Assembly: GCF_003233725.1 (NCBI RefSeq)
Contig: NZ_QKQV01000002.1
Location: 186,001-250,000, forward strand
Direction of reading: 5' to 3'
DNA length: 64,000 nucleotides
Origin: Mesonia sp. K7
GTDB lineage: Bacteria > Bacteroidota > Bacteroidia > Flavobacteriales > Flavobacteriaceae
Shown here: piece after piece, positions 50,238 through 58,648 of the stretch
Layout: each line of letters begins with the position of its first letter
Position numbering within the stretch: the stretch's first letter is position 1
Made by a program: the position numbers and the translations under genes
The notes under the pieces: generated by a model
What the model was told of the DNA's origin: nothing
What the model saw: only the letters and a program-made list of their open reading frames with translations
The model's database searches: none

Positions 50238-52742
50238 TTAAATGTTTTTTGTTCTTAATCGTAATGCGTTACCTATTACCGAAACCGAACTAAAACTCAT
50301 TGCTAAAGCTGCTATCATTGGCGAGAGTAGTATTCCGAAGAATGGAAACAACACACCTGCTGCAATAGGCACACCTAAAGTGTTGTAGATAAGTGCAAAA
50401 AATAGGTTTTGCTTAATGTTCTTCATTACAGCATTACTTAAATTTTTTGCTTTTACAATACCGTGTAAATCGCCTTTTACGAGTGTTATCATAGCACTTT
50501 CTATCGCTACGTCTGTTCCAGTTCCCATAGCAATACCGACATCACTTTTAGCCAATGCTGGTGCATCGTTAATACCATCACCTGCCATAGCAACTACTTT
50601 TCCGTTTTCTTGTAATTTTTCTACTTCTTTGAGTTTGTCCTCTGGTAACATACTGGCTTTAAAATCTGCAAGATTTAGTTCTGATGCTACTGCTTGTGCT
50701 GTATCGTGATTATCACCTGTAAGCATTATAACATCAATCCCTTTATCTTGAAGTGCTTTAATGGCTTTAGCACTTGTTTCTTTTATCTTATCGCCTATAA
50801 CTACATATCCAACGACGGTTTCATCTATTGACAAATAAGAAACTGTTTTACCCTGTTTTTGGTAAGATTTAGCTTCGTCTTTCATTGTCGATGTAACATC
50901 TGCTTTAGCATATTCCATCATTTTAGGATTACCTAATGTTACTTTTTTATCTTTTATTGTCGCTTCAACACCTTTTCCTGTGACTGCACTAAAATCTTCG
51001 GACTTTAAAATTTCTGTGTTGTGTTCTTTGCCATATTTAACTGTCGCTTCTGCCAAAGGATGTTCGCTATTGGTATTTAATGAAACGATGTATTGTAACA
51101 CTTCTTTTTCGCTTAAAGCAGCATTAAAAGCTCCAACGGTTTCAACTGTTGGTTTTCCTTCGGTAATTGTTCCTGTCTTGTCAACGATAAGCGTATTTAC
51201 CTTATCCATTTTTTCAAGAGCTTCAGCATTTTTAATCAATACACCATTTTGAGCACCTTTACCCACACCAACCATTACAGACATTGGTGTTGCTAAACCT
51301 AAAGCACAAGGACAAGCAATGATTAGTACTGCAATTGCATTGACAAACGCATACACATAAACTGGTTCTGGACCCCAAATAGCCCAAACAATAAAAGTGA
51401 TAACAGAAATAATGACTACTACAGGTACGAAGTAACCCGATACTTTATCCGCAAGATTTTGAATAGGTGCTCGACTTCTACTGGCATCGTTTACCATATG
51501 TATAATTTGTGATAACAGTGTATCGCTACCTACTTTTTCAGCTTTCATTAAGAATGATTGATTCCCGTTAATTGTTCCGCTACTTACTTTATCATCTTGA
51601 GATTTGTTTACAGGAATAGGTTCTCCAGTAATCATAGATTCGTCAATAGTTGTTTCGCCTTCTGTTATCACACCATCAACAGGAATTTTATCGCCTGGTT
51701 TTACTTTTAGAATATCATTTAATTCTATCTTATCTATACTGACTTCAACTTCTTCACCATCTACCATTTTAATGGCTTTATTAGGTGCTAATTTTAGTAA
51801 TTCTTTTACTGCGGAATTGGTTTTACTGTGAGCACGAGCTTCCAATAATTGACCTAAAAGCACTAAAGTTAGAATTACCGTTGCTGCTTCAAAATACACG
51901 TGAACTGCTCCAGATTCAGTTTTAAACTCATTGGGAAATACATCAGGAAATAACATACCAAAAACACTGAACAACCACGCTACACCTGCTCCTATACCGA
52001 TAAGTGTAAACATATTGAGATTCCACGTTTTTATACTTCGATAAGCGCGTTCAAAAAACATCCACGTAGCATAAAATACCACTGGAATGGATAAAGCAAA
52101 CTGAATCCAATTCCAATATTTCTGTTCCATTATATCGTATAACGGATTGTTATGTAGCATTTCGCTCATTGCTATTAAGAAAATTGGTAATGTAAATGCT
52201 GTTGCTATCCAAAACTTTTTCAATAGTTTTTTATAAGTCTTTTCTTCAGCAGAAAGATCTGGTTGCATTGCTACTAAATCCATACCGCAAATAGGACAAG
52301 ATCCCTCTTCATCTTTTACAACTTCCGGATGCATAGGACACGTCCATTGCTGTTTGTTTGTTGTGGATAGACTTACTTCTTCGACTAAATCCATACCACA
52401 AACAGGACAATCGCCTGGTTTATCATAAGTTTTATCGCCTTCGCAATGCATAGGACAATAAAATGTGCCTGTGCCTTTCCCTTTTTGTTGCTTTTCCTTT
52501 TTACCTTTGGTATGATGATGATGATGTTCACCTTGATTATGGATAGTGTATCTATCACTATCTTTTTTTAAGGCTTCTTGAAATGTTTCTATAGGTATGT
52601 GTGATTCCATTTCTATGGTAGCTTCTGCCTTTTCTAAATCGACTGTTGCTTTTGAAACACCTTCTACTTTAGAGAGCGTTTCTTCTACGTGTGTTCTACA
52701 ACCATTACAGGTCATTCCGTGTATATGATATGTATGTTTCAT
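50238..52742 (-). CDS. copA: Copper-translocating P1B-type ATPase
   Basis: The 834-residue protein starts with an HMA domain, GMTCNGCRTHVEETL. A His-rich linker follows, then two Cys/Met-rich metal-binding segments (FYCPMHC...GDCPVCGMDL and WTCPMHPEV...GSCPICGMDL). The P-type core shows MITGEPIPV (actuator), the Cu(I) channel IIACPCALGLATPMSVMVG, DKTGTITEG (phosphorylated Asp), NSEHPLAEA and MAGDGINDAPALAKSDVGIA. It moves Cu(I) or Ag(I) from cytoplasm to periplasm. It is preceded by an HMA-AraC regulator gene with 75 nt between, where a TTAGA/TCTAA inverted repeat lies. Confidence 0.97.
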   Translation of the reverse strand: MKHTYHIHGMTCNGCRTHVEETLSKVEGVSKATVDLEKAEATIEMESHIPIETFQEALKKDSDRYTIHNQGEHHHHHTKGKKEKQQKGKGTGTFYCPMHCEGDKTYDKPGDCPVCGMDLVEEVSLSTTNKQQWTCPMHPEVVKDEEGSCPICGMDLVAMQPDLSAEEKTYKKLLKKFWIATAFTLPIFLIAMSEMLHNNPLYDIMEQKYWNWIQFALSIPVVFYATWMFFERAYRSIKTWNLNMFTLIGIGAGVAWLFSVFGMLFPDVFPNEFKTESGAVHVYFEAATVILTLVLLGQLLEARAHSKTNSAVKELLKLAPNKAIKMVDGEEVEVSIDKIELNDILKVKPGDKIPVDGVITEGETTIDESMITGEPIPVNKSQDDKVSSGTINGNQSFLMKAEKVGSDTLLSQIIHMVNDASRSRAPIQNLADKVSGYFVPVVVIISVITFIVWAIWGPEPVYVYAFVNAIAVLIIACPCALGLATPMSVMVGVGKGAQNGVLIKNAEALEKMDKVNTLIVDKTGTITEGKPTVETVGAFNAALSEKEVLQYIVSLNTNSEHPLAEATVKYGKEHNTEILKSEDFSAVTGKGVEATIKDKKVTLGNPKMMEYAKADVTSTMKDEAKSYQKQGKTVSYLSIDETVVGYVVIGDKIKETSAKAIKALQDKGIDVIMLTGDNHDTAQAVASELNLADFKASMLPEDKLKEVEKLQENGKVVAMAGDGINDAPALAKSDVGIAMGTGTDVAIESAMITLVKGDLHGIVKAKNLSNAVMKNIKQNLFFALIYNTLGVPIAAGVLFPFFGILLSPMIAALAMSFSSVSVIGNALRLRTKNI

Positions 52743-52753
52743 TTTTAAATATT

Positions 52754-52804
52754 TTAGAATTATTAGTCTAAATTACAATGACTTACCTTATAATATTATT
52801 CTAA
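52754..52804. promoter_or_regulatory. Inverted motif pair in the copA leader
   Basis: TTAGAATTATTAGTCTAA (52754-52771) is an inverted repeat. Its half TTAGAAT recurs in the other orientation at 52795-52804 (ATTATTCTAA). Both lie in the 75-nt gap in front of copA and could be operators for the neighbouring regulator. Confidence 0.35.
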
Positions 52805-52817
52805 TTCTGGCTAATTT

Positions 52818-53375
52818 TTATACAATTTCATCCAAGGATTTTCTGTCTCCATATTGTAAGTTTTTATAATCTGTCATTGACATTCCAGTAACTTGTTTAA
52901 ACTGTTTCGATAGATGACTACTGTTTTTATAGTTAAGGTTATAGGCTATTTCTGAAAAATTAAGCTGATTCAATTGAATATACTCTTTAGCTTTTTCTAT
53001 TTTCAGGTTGATAAAATACTTTTCAAGTGTTATCCCTTCTGATTTACTAAACGTTTTACTCAATGTAGAATAACTTTTGCCTATTTCACTCTCAAGTTTA
53101 CCAAGAATTTCATCTGTTTCATTTTTTTCAATATGCTGAATAAGATTAATTTTAATTTTTTCAATCAATGCCTTTGTAGGATCCTTAATCACTTCAAATC
53201 CTAAAGCATTCAACTGTGTTTCTAGCCGAACATAATCATCACTAGACTGTTCTTTAACAACAATTTTACCCAATTGTATAGATTCCACTTCAAAACCTTC
53301 ATCATCCAACAAATTTATAATCGTCATTTTACAGCGATTACAGACCATATTTTTTATATGAAGAATATGATTCAT
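52818..53375 (-). CDS. AraC-type regulator fused to an HMA metal-binding domain
   Basis: The 185-residue protein has an N-terminal HMA-like domain (about 1-68) with the metal motif NMVCNRCKMTIINLL (CxxC). A C-terminal AraC-type domain (about 85-180) contains KSYSTLSKTFSKSEGITLEK and FSEIAYNLNYKNSSHLSKQF followed by KQVTGMSMTDYK. The fusion suggests a cytosolic copper sensor that controls the surrounding efflux genes. It lies between the NTF2-like pseudogene and copA in the same direction. Confidence 0.88.
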   Translation of the reverse strand: MNHILHIKNMVCNRCKMTIINLLDDEGFEVESIQLGKIVVKEQSSDDYVRLETQLNALGFEVIKDPTKALIEKIKINLIQHIEKNETDEILGKLESEIGKSYSTLSKTFSKSEGITLEKYFINLKIEKAKEYIQLNQLNFSEIAYNLNYKNSSHLSKQFKQVTGMSMTDYKNLQYGDRKSLDEIV

Positions 53376-53378
53376 TGT

Positions 53379-53900
53379 TTATTGATTCAATTTTTTAAAT
53401 GAAGTATGTGAATGAATAATCTTCCAATCTCCATCAATTTTTTTTAAAATTGAAGTTGCTACGCCTTTACTTTCAATGGTTCGTTCTTTTGTTCCTTTAG
53501 CTTCATCTGCCTTTAAAACTATCGTATACAAATAATTTTCAGTTGTATATGCATAGGGCAAACTTACATTTACATCAATCTGATAATCTGAAAATGTAAA
53601 ACTTTTAAAATGCCCAAGTTCTGGACCTAAATGACCATCTATATAATCTTTATAAGTTCCTTCTACTTTACCTTGCTCAAAAACGGTGGCATCTTGCGTA
53701 AAGAGTTGAAAAGTGCCTTCGGTTGTTAAATTTTGAATGGCATTTTTATAAGATTTCATAATTTTCAACACTTCCTCTTTTTCATTTGTGGTGTCAACAA
53801 CGACCTCTTTTTAAGTTTCGATAGTTGTATCTTGTTGTTTACTTTCTTTACAACTCACAATTAAAATCGTGAATAATAAGACAAATATGGGTGGTTTCAT
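53379..53900 (-). pseudogene. NTF2-like lipoprotein gene interrupted by one in-frame stop
   Basis: From the ATG at 53900 the frame codes MKPPIFVLLFTILIVSCKES (lipobox IVSC, Cys 17) and reaches TAA at codon 30 (53813-53811). It then continues open in the same frame to the stop at 53379, with VLKIMKSYKNAIQNLTTEGT and GDWKIIHSHTSFKKL, an NTF2/SnoaL-like domain. Without the nonsense codon it would be a normal 173-residue periplasmic lipoprotein. An internal start (GTG 53771 or ATG 53759) could still give the domain, but without secretion signal. It may be a true mutation, read-through, or sequencing error. Confidence 0.7.
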
Positions 53901-53925
53901 AATCGAATATTTTGATGTTTGACTT

Positions 53926-54384
53926 TTAATTATTTAAATTTTCTTTTAAATCTGACATATACTCTATGAGTAATTTCTTTTCGCTTTCAGACAATTTTGC
54001 ATCTCTGTGTATTAACGTGTAAGAATCTAAAGGCATTTTATTGCCTTCTATTTGTTTTATAATTGAACGCAACTTGCTTGTTTTTCTTCGAATTGTTAAT
54101 GAATCCCATTCACTAAAATTCAATTCTTCTTTTCCTTTTTTAATATGTCCTTCAAGAAACCAAGCAACAGGTTGCACCTTATTGTACCAAGGATATTGTG
54201 TGTTATTACTATGGCAATCGTAACACGAAACCTGCAACGATTTTTCAACCGTTACAGGTACGTTGTTCACGAGCATAAAATCGGTTTGTGGTATGGTTTC
54301 ACTTTGGTTGTAATCCACAGGAAAAAACTGTATGGCAACCAAAGCAATTAATGCTATCCACGCTATGATTTTTACAATCTTCAT
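53926..54384 (-). CDS. Haem-binding domain-containing membrane protein
   Basis: The 152-residue protein has an N-terminal TM anchor (IIAWIALIALVAIQFFPV) and the haem-binding domain with the c-type motif SCYDCHSNNTQYPWYNKVQP (CxxCH). VAWFLEGHIKKGKEELNFSE and a helical end follow. This haem_bd domain carries one covalent haem in the periplasm, made by the CcsBA system seen at 8618. It may feed or take electrons in copper or peroxide handling. It directly abuts the DUF3347 gene. Confidence 0.92.
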   Translation of the reverse strand: MKIVKIIAWIALIALVAIQFFPVDYNQSETIPQTDFMLVNNVPVTVEKSLQVSCYDCHSNNTQYPWYNKVQPVAWFLEGHIKKGKEELNFSEWDSLTIRRKTSKLRSIIKQIEGNKMPLDSYTLIHRDAKLSESEKKLLIEYMSDLKENLNN

Positions 54385-55020
54385 TTAGTTGATTTCACGC
54401 TGTACTTTACCACATTTTAGCATTTTATCACCGAAATAGGGATTTCTGATTTCTTTGTTCATACTCAACCAAGCACCACCCTTGTTGTTATCGTACATTG
54501 GACAATACTGCTGGTAAATGGTCATCGATGTTCCGGTGATTTCTACCATATCAACCATATCCTTGCTCAATACTTTAAAATGTTCTCTTTGGTGCGCTAT
54601 GTCACTTTCTGAAATATGTTCTGCGTGTTCAGTGGCATCTTCAATAATATCCTTTAGTTCGCTTTGCTTATCATCTGAATATTTAGAAGTATCAAAAGCC
54701 TTAAGTGATTTAGCCAATGTGCCTCCTAAATTTTTCGCTTTTGCGTTGTCATCGGCTACCAAAGCATCTTTAAGGTTGAAATAATCATTTAATACGACTT
54801 GTGAGGTACCATTTCCATTCATTGCCATTTCCTTTTTATCACCATCGTGATGACCATCGCTATTATCGTGATTCATTTTTGAATGGTCTCCATCTGCATT
54901 CATCTCTGAATGATGCTCTGTTGAATCATTCTTGTCTGTTTTGGCATCTTTACAAGACACTGCTGTTAGGCTTATAAAAGCCATTACCATAATTGTTGTT
55001 ACTAATTTTACTTTTTTCAT
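54385..55020 (-). CDS. DUF3347 lipoprotein
   Basis: The 211-residue protein has a lipoprotein signal with AVSC (Cys 23). A His/Asp/Met-rich linker follows (HHSEMNADGDHSKMNHDNSD), then the DUF3347 domain (about 75-210) with VLNDYFNLKDALVADDNAKA, HQREHFKVLSKDM and QQYCPMYDNNKGGAWLSMNK. The domain also sits at the C-terminus of CusB. A role as periplasmic copper chaperone, replacing CusF, is inferred. Confidence 0.9.
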   Translation of the reverse strand: MKKVKLVTTIMVMAFISLTAVSCKDAKTDKNDSTEHHSEMNADGDHSKMNHDNSDGHHDGDKKEMAMNGNGTSQVVLNDYFNLKDALVADDNAKAKNLGGTLAKSLKAFDTSKYSDDKQSELKDIIEDATEHAEHISESDIAHQREHFKVLSKDMVDMVEITGTSMTIYQQYCPMYDNNKGGAWLSMNKEIRNPYFGDKMLKCGKVQREIN

Positions 55021-55072
55021 TTTGACTTACTTTTAAGATTAATATTTGTTTATATAAAATTGTTATGTATTA

Positions 55073-57409
55073 TTAGAATCGAACTAATAGTCCGCCTCCC
55101 CAGCCATATTTATTATTGTAATTCCCTTGAATTGAAAAATTTCGAGATAAGATGTACGATGCTCCAATTAACCATTGAGTTTCACCTTCATAAGAATTGT
55201 TGTTTTCTAAATCATTGACCCATCCAAAATCCGCTCTATACTCGTATTCTCCTTCGAGAAAAATTCTAGGAAAAATCAATAGTTCTCTGTCCAAACGTAT
55301 TCTTGGGCGCAGTTGATGGTCCATACTCACATCCACATTAAATCTGTAAGGCGTGAAATATTTAACTCCAACTAATCCTACAGTATTAAATGTATCATAA
55401 GAATTTGGTGTAGAAGTTTCAGTATTTACACCTGCATACACACGTACCCAATCATTGAGATATCTGTTATAATTTACTTCTATCTCGGCATTTTGGTTAT
55501 AATCAAACTCGGCACGTAGTCCAAATTCGTTACGAATGTTGCTTGACATCAATAAAAGTTCATTAAAGTTTGAACCTACACGTGCAGCTCCCCAAGAGTA
55601 ATAATGGTCAGTTTCATCAATTAGTTTTTGAACTGGATAAGGTTTCATCCTTTCATCGCGTGGTGTATCATAGCTAAATACTCTTGCCATACCACCCATC
55701 ATATGATATAACACGTGACAATGAAAGAACCAATCACCATATTCTTCGTTATAAAATTCAATAACCACTTTTTGCATTGGTGGCACGTTAACCGTATGCT
55801 TTAATGGTGAACGTTCTCCATTTTCGTTAATCACTCTAAAATAATGACCGTGAAGATGCATTGGGTGATGCATCATTGTTAAGTTATTTAATGTTATTCT
55901 GGTAACCTCTCCTCCTTTAATTTTAATCTTATCTGTTTCAGATAATGGCACACCATTTATACTCCACACATAGCGTTGCATATTACCTGTTAGATTAAGT
56001 AAAAGGTCGGTTACAGGTATGTCTGCCTTATAAGTGGTATTTTCTTTTGCCTTTAAAAAATCATAATTGAAATAGGTTTTACGTGTATTGTAATCAAAAG
56101 ACCTAGAGTCTTTCTCCATCATAGACATATTATGGCTCATTGGCATAGAATCCTTTTTCATATCCTTCTTTTTGTCCATTTCCATTTGCATATGATCATC
56201 ATTCATAAGTTTTTGATCGTCCATTTTCATATTCATTTGGTTATCTATCTTACCATCTTTCATATCCATTTGCATCCCATACTTTTTCATTAAAGCTTCA
56301 GGCGTATTTTTCTTTTGATTACCTGCCATTGCTGGTGCTCCCATTTTCATATCCATTTTAGCCATTTGCTTCATCATCGCAACTTTGTTTGGTCTATCTA
56401 TTACCGTTGCAGGAAAAAGTTTACCACTTCCTAAACGAATGGATGTACTGCCAGAGCCATCTTGTGCTGTTGCAGTAACTTCCAATGTTCCATTTGGAAT
56501 AGTCACTATTACGTCATAGGTTTCTGCAATACCAAAGAGAAATCTACTTTTATTGACTGGTGTTACATCAACACCATCACTTGAAACGATTGTAGGATTA
56601 CCAGCTCCAAAATCCATCCAATAGTAAGTCGATGCAGAGGCGTTGATAAAACGTAGTCGTACTTTTTCACCTGTTTTAAACTCTGGATATTCTGCAACTT
56701 TTTTACCATTGGCTAAAAACGCAGGATAGTAGATATCTGCAATATCTGCACCTTCCATTCTATCGCGCCAAAATTTGAATTGTGCGCCTAATGCACCTTC
56801 TTTTATAACTCTACTTAACGGTACAGCTGTTCCTTTTTTAACCTGATACCACTCATTTCCTCGTTTAAGGTTTCGCAGTACATTTATTGGTTTTTCATTT
56901 GTCCAATCGGAAAGGACTACGACTAAATCCTTATCATAGTCCAAGGTCTTTTCTTTAGGATGAATGACTATTGAGCCATAAACTCCTTTTTGCTCTTGCA
57001 ACATCGTGTGGGAATGATACCAATATGTGCCAGATTGGTTTATAGGTATTCTATATTGAAATGTAGTGTTTGGTTTTATAGGTGGCGTAGTTAAATAAGG
57101 TACACCATCATAAAAATTAGGAAGTATTAAACCGTGCCAATGTACAGAGGTTTCTTCATCCATTTTATTAGTTACGTTAATAATAGCGAGGTCACCTTCA
57201 TTAAATTCTAATGTAGGACCTGGAATTCCACCATTAATTGTCATTCCTTTGGCGGTTACACCTGAAAGAGTTATTTCATTTTCTTCTATAGTAAGGTTAT
57301 ACTCTTGTATGTTTCGGCCTTCTTCTTTTCTATCTTGACCATTTGTACCAACTTGGGCAAATGCCATTGAAGTTAGAAACAAGAGAAATATTGTGTTAAA
57401 TGTTTTCAT
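55073..57409 (-). CDS. Multicopper oxidase with a C-terminal CopB-like beta-barrel
   Basis: The 778-residue protein has a signal peptide (MKTFNTIFLLFLTSMAFAQ). Three cupredoxin domains follow with copper ligands in TSVHWHGLI, TYWYHSHTM, MMHHPMHLHGHYF and FHCHVLYHMMGGM. Between domains 2 and 3 is a Met/Asp/Lys-rich stretch (about 335-435; KMDMKMGAPAM, MQMEMDKKKDM). After the oxidase (about residue 600) there are about 175 residues of beta-strand pattern, GLRAEFDYNQNAEIEVNYNR, and later IFLEGEYEYRADFGWV, ending in LLVRF, like copper-resistance protein CopB. It would oxidise Cu(I) in the periplasm, anchored to the outer membrane. Confidence 0.88.
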   Translation of the reverse strand: MKTFNTIFLLFLTSMAFAQVGTNGQDRKEEGRNIQEYNLTIEENEITLSGVTAKGMTINGGIPGPTLEFNEGDLAIINVTNKMDEETSVHWHGLILPNFYDGVPYLTTPPIKPNTTFQYRIPINQSGTYWYHSHTMLQEQKGVYGSIVIHPKEKTLDYDKDLVVVLSDWTNEKPINVLRNLKRGNEWYQVKKGTAVPLSRVIKEGALGAQFKFWRDRMEGADIADIYYPAFLANGKKVAEYPEFKTGEKVRLRFINASASTYYWMDFGAGNPTIVSSDGVDVTPVNKSRFLFGIAETYDVIVTIPNGTLEVTATAQDGSGSTSIRLGSGKLFPATVIDRPNKVAMMKQMAKMDMKMGAPAMAGNQKKNTPEALMKKYGMQMDMKDGKIDNQMNMKMDDQKLMNDDHMQMEMDKKKDMKKDSMPMSHNMSMMEKDSRSFDYNTRKTYFNYDFLKAKENTTYKADIPVTDLLLNLTGNMQRYVWSINGVPLSETDKIKIKGGEVTRITLNNLTMMHHPMHLHGHYFRVINENGERSPLKHTVNVPPMQKVVIEFYNEEYGDWFFHCHVLYHMMGGMARVFSYDTPRDERMKPYPVQKLIDETDHYYSWGAARVGSNFNELLLMSSNIRNEFGLRAEFDYNQNAEIEVNYNRYLNDWVRVYAGVNTETSTPNSYDTFNTVGLVGVKYFTPYRFNVDVSMDHQLRPRIRLDRELLIFPRIFLEGEYEYRADFGWVNDLENNNSYEGETQWLIGASYILSRNFSIQGNYNNKYGWGGGLLVRF

Positions 57410-57412
57410 TGT

Positions 57413-58648
57413 TTACTGAATTAAATAATTAATGATTGTACTTTGCACATAGTAGGTCTTCACAGATTCTATTTGGTTCATTTGAAACTTTAGCTGCAAC
57501 TCTTGAATATCCAAAACATCATTAAAATCAATCGTTCCTGTTTCATAGCTTTTGATTAAAATGTCTTCTGCATCTTTGGCTTGCTGTAGGTTTTTGGTTT
57601 GGGTAGCATAACTTATTCTTGCAGAAATGCGTTCGTTATTCGCTTTGTCTAAAAGCGTTTCCAATGCATTTAAACGTTCCTGTTTTTGAGCAGTAATTTC
57701 CTGCTGTTGCAAATCATTTTGTTTGGTTTGGGATTTATATTTCTTATTGAAAATTGGGATAGATACCGAAACCATTGGCATTACAATATCCTTTCCGTTA
57801 TCGCTGAAATCCATATTTGGTCTTTCAGCAACATTGATATAATCTAATCCAAAACCAATCATTGGACTGCTTTCTTTTTGATTCAATAATTCTGATTGCT
57901 CTATGGATTGATAGAGTTTATCAAATTTTAGTAATTCAGGATGTAATACTAATTTTTCAAAAGTAATATCAAAGTCTTCTGAAGGTATCATTAAACTATC
58001 TACCACATTCACGGTAACATCATTATCTCTATTCAATAGATTATTGAAGTTAGTTTGTTCTGCTAAAAACTGTTGTTGCAATACATCTTTTAATTGTTGC
58101 ATTTCGTTCTGACGCATTTGCAATCGCAACACATCTACTGCGGATGCTTTACCAACCTCAACAGAAGTTAATGCCAACGTCTCATAAGTTTCTAATAGTT
58201 TGATGTTTTCAGTTAAAACCTCTTGCTTTGCTTTGTTAGCGTATAGATTATAATAGGATTGTGATACCGAAGCCATTAGTTTTCGCTTTGCGATAACGAT
58301 GTCCTCGTATTTAGCATCTGCTAATGCACTTACATAATTTTCTCTCGATGTAATGGTTCCAAACCAAGGTAACATTTGTTTAGCAGAGACCTTAAAGCGT
58401 TGTGCACCTGTTCGTGTTTCTGGCTCACTCACAAAATAACCAACACCAAATTCGGTATTAGGAATGGTGTTGACCTCGTTTACCTTTTCGGAAGCTCTTT
58501 TGTATTGTAACTCAAACTTTTGAATTTCTGGATTGTTTGTTAAGGCTTCATCGATAAGTATTTCTAATTGTTGAGCGTTCGCAAAAAGACTCAAGAAACA
58601 AGAGCCAAGAGCCAAGACGATTTTTATTTGTATTGATTTATATTTCAT
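57413..58648 (-). CDS. cusC: TolC-family outer-membrane efflux protein (CusC-like)
   Basis: The 411-residue protein has a signal peptide (KIVLALGSCFLSLFANA) and the TolC repeat pattern: helices LEILIDEALTNNPEIQKFEL and LMASVSQSYYNLYANKAKQE, later LDIQELQLKFQMNQIESVKT. It makes the outer-membrane duct of the CusCBA pump. Its start overlaps the cusA stop by 4 nt (ATGA), so the two are translationally coupled. Confidence 0.92.
   Translation of the reverse strand: MKYKSIQIKIVLALGSCFLSLFANAQQLEILIDEALTNNPEIQKFELQYKRASEKVNEVNTIPNTEFGVGYFVSEPETRTGAQRFKVSAKQMLPWFGTITSRENYVSALADAKYEDIVIAKRKLMASVSQSYYNLYANKAKQEVLTENIKLLETYETLALTSVEVGKASAVDVLRLQMRQNEMQQLKDVLQQQFLAEQTNFNNLLNRDNDVTVNVVDSLMIPSEDFDITFEKLVLHPELLKFDKLYQSIEQSELLNQKESSPMIGFGLDYINVAERPNMDFSDNGKDIVMPMVSVSIPIFNKKYKSQTKQNDLQQQEITAQKQERLNALETLLDKANNERISARISYATQTKNLQQAKDAEDILIKSYETGTIDFNDVLDIQELQLKFQMNQIESVKTYYVQSTIINYLIQ

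Noticed and set aside
53379-53771. Intact short cytosolic NTF2-like gene from GTG 53771
   Set aside because: The upstream part in the same frame encodes a clear lipoprotein signal peptide, so a nonsense-interrupted gene explains the region better.
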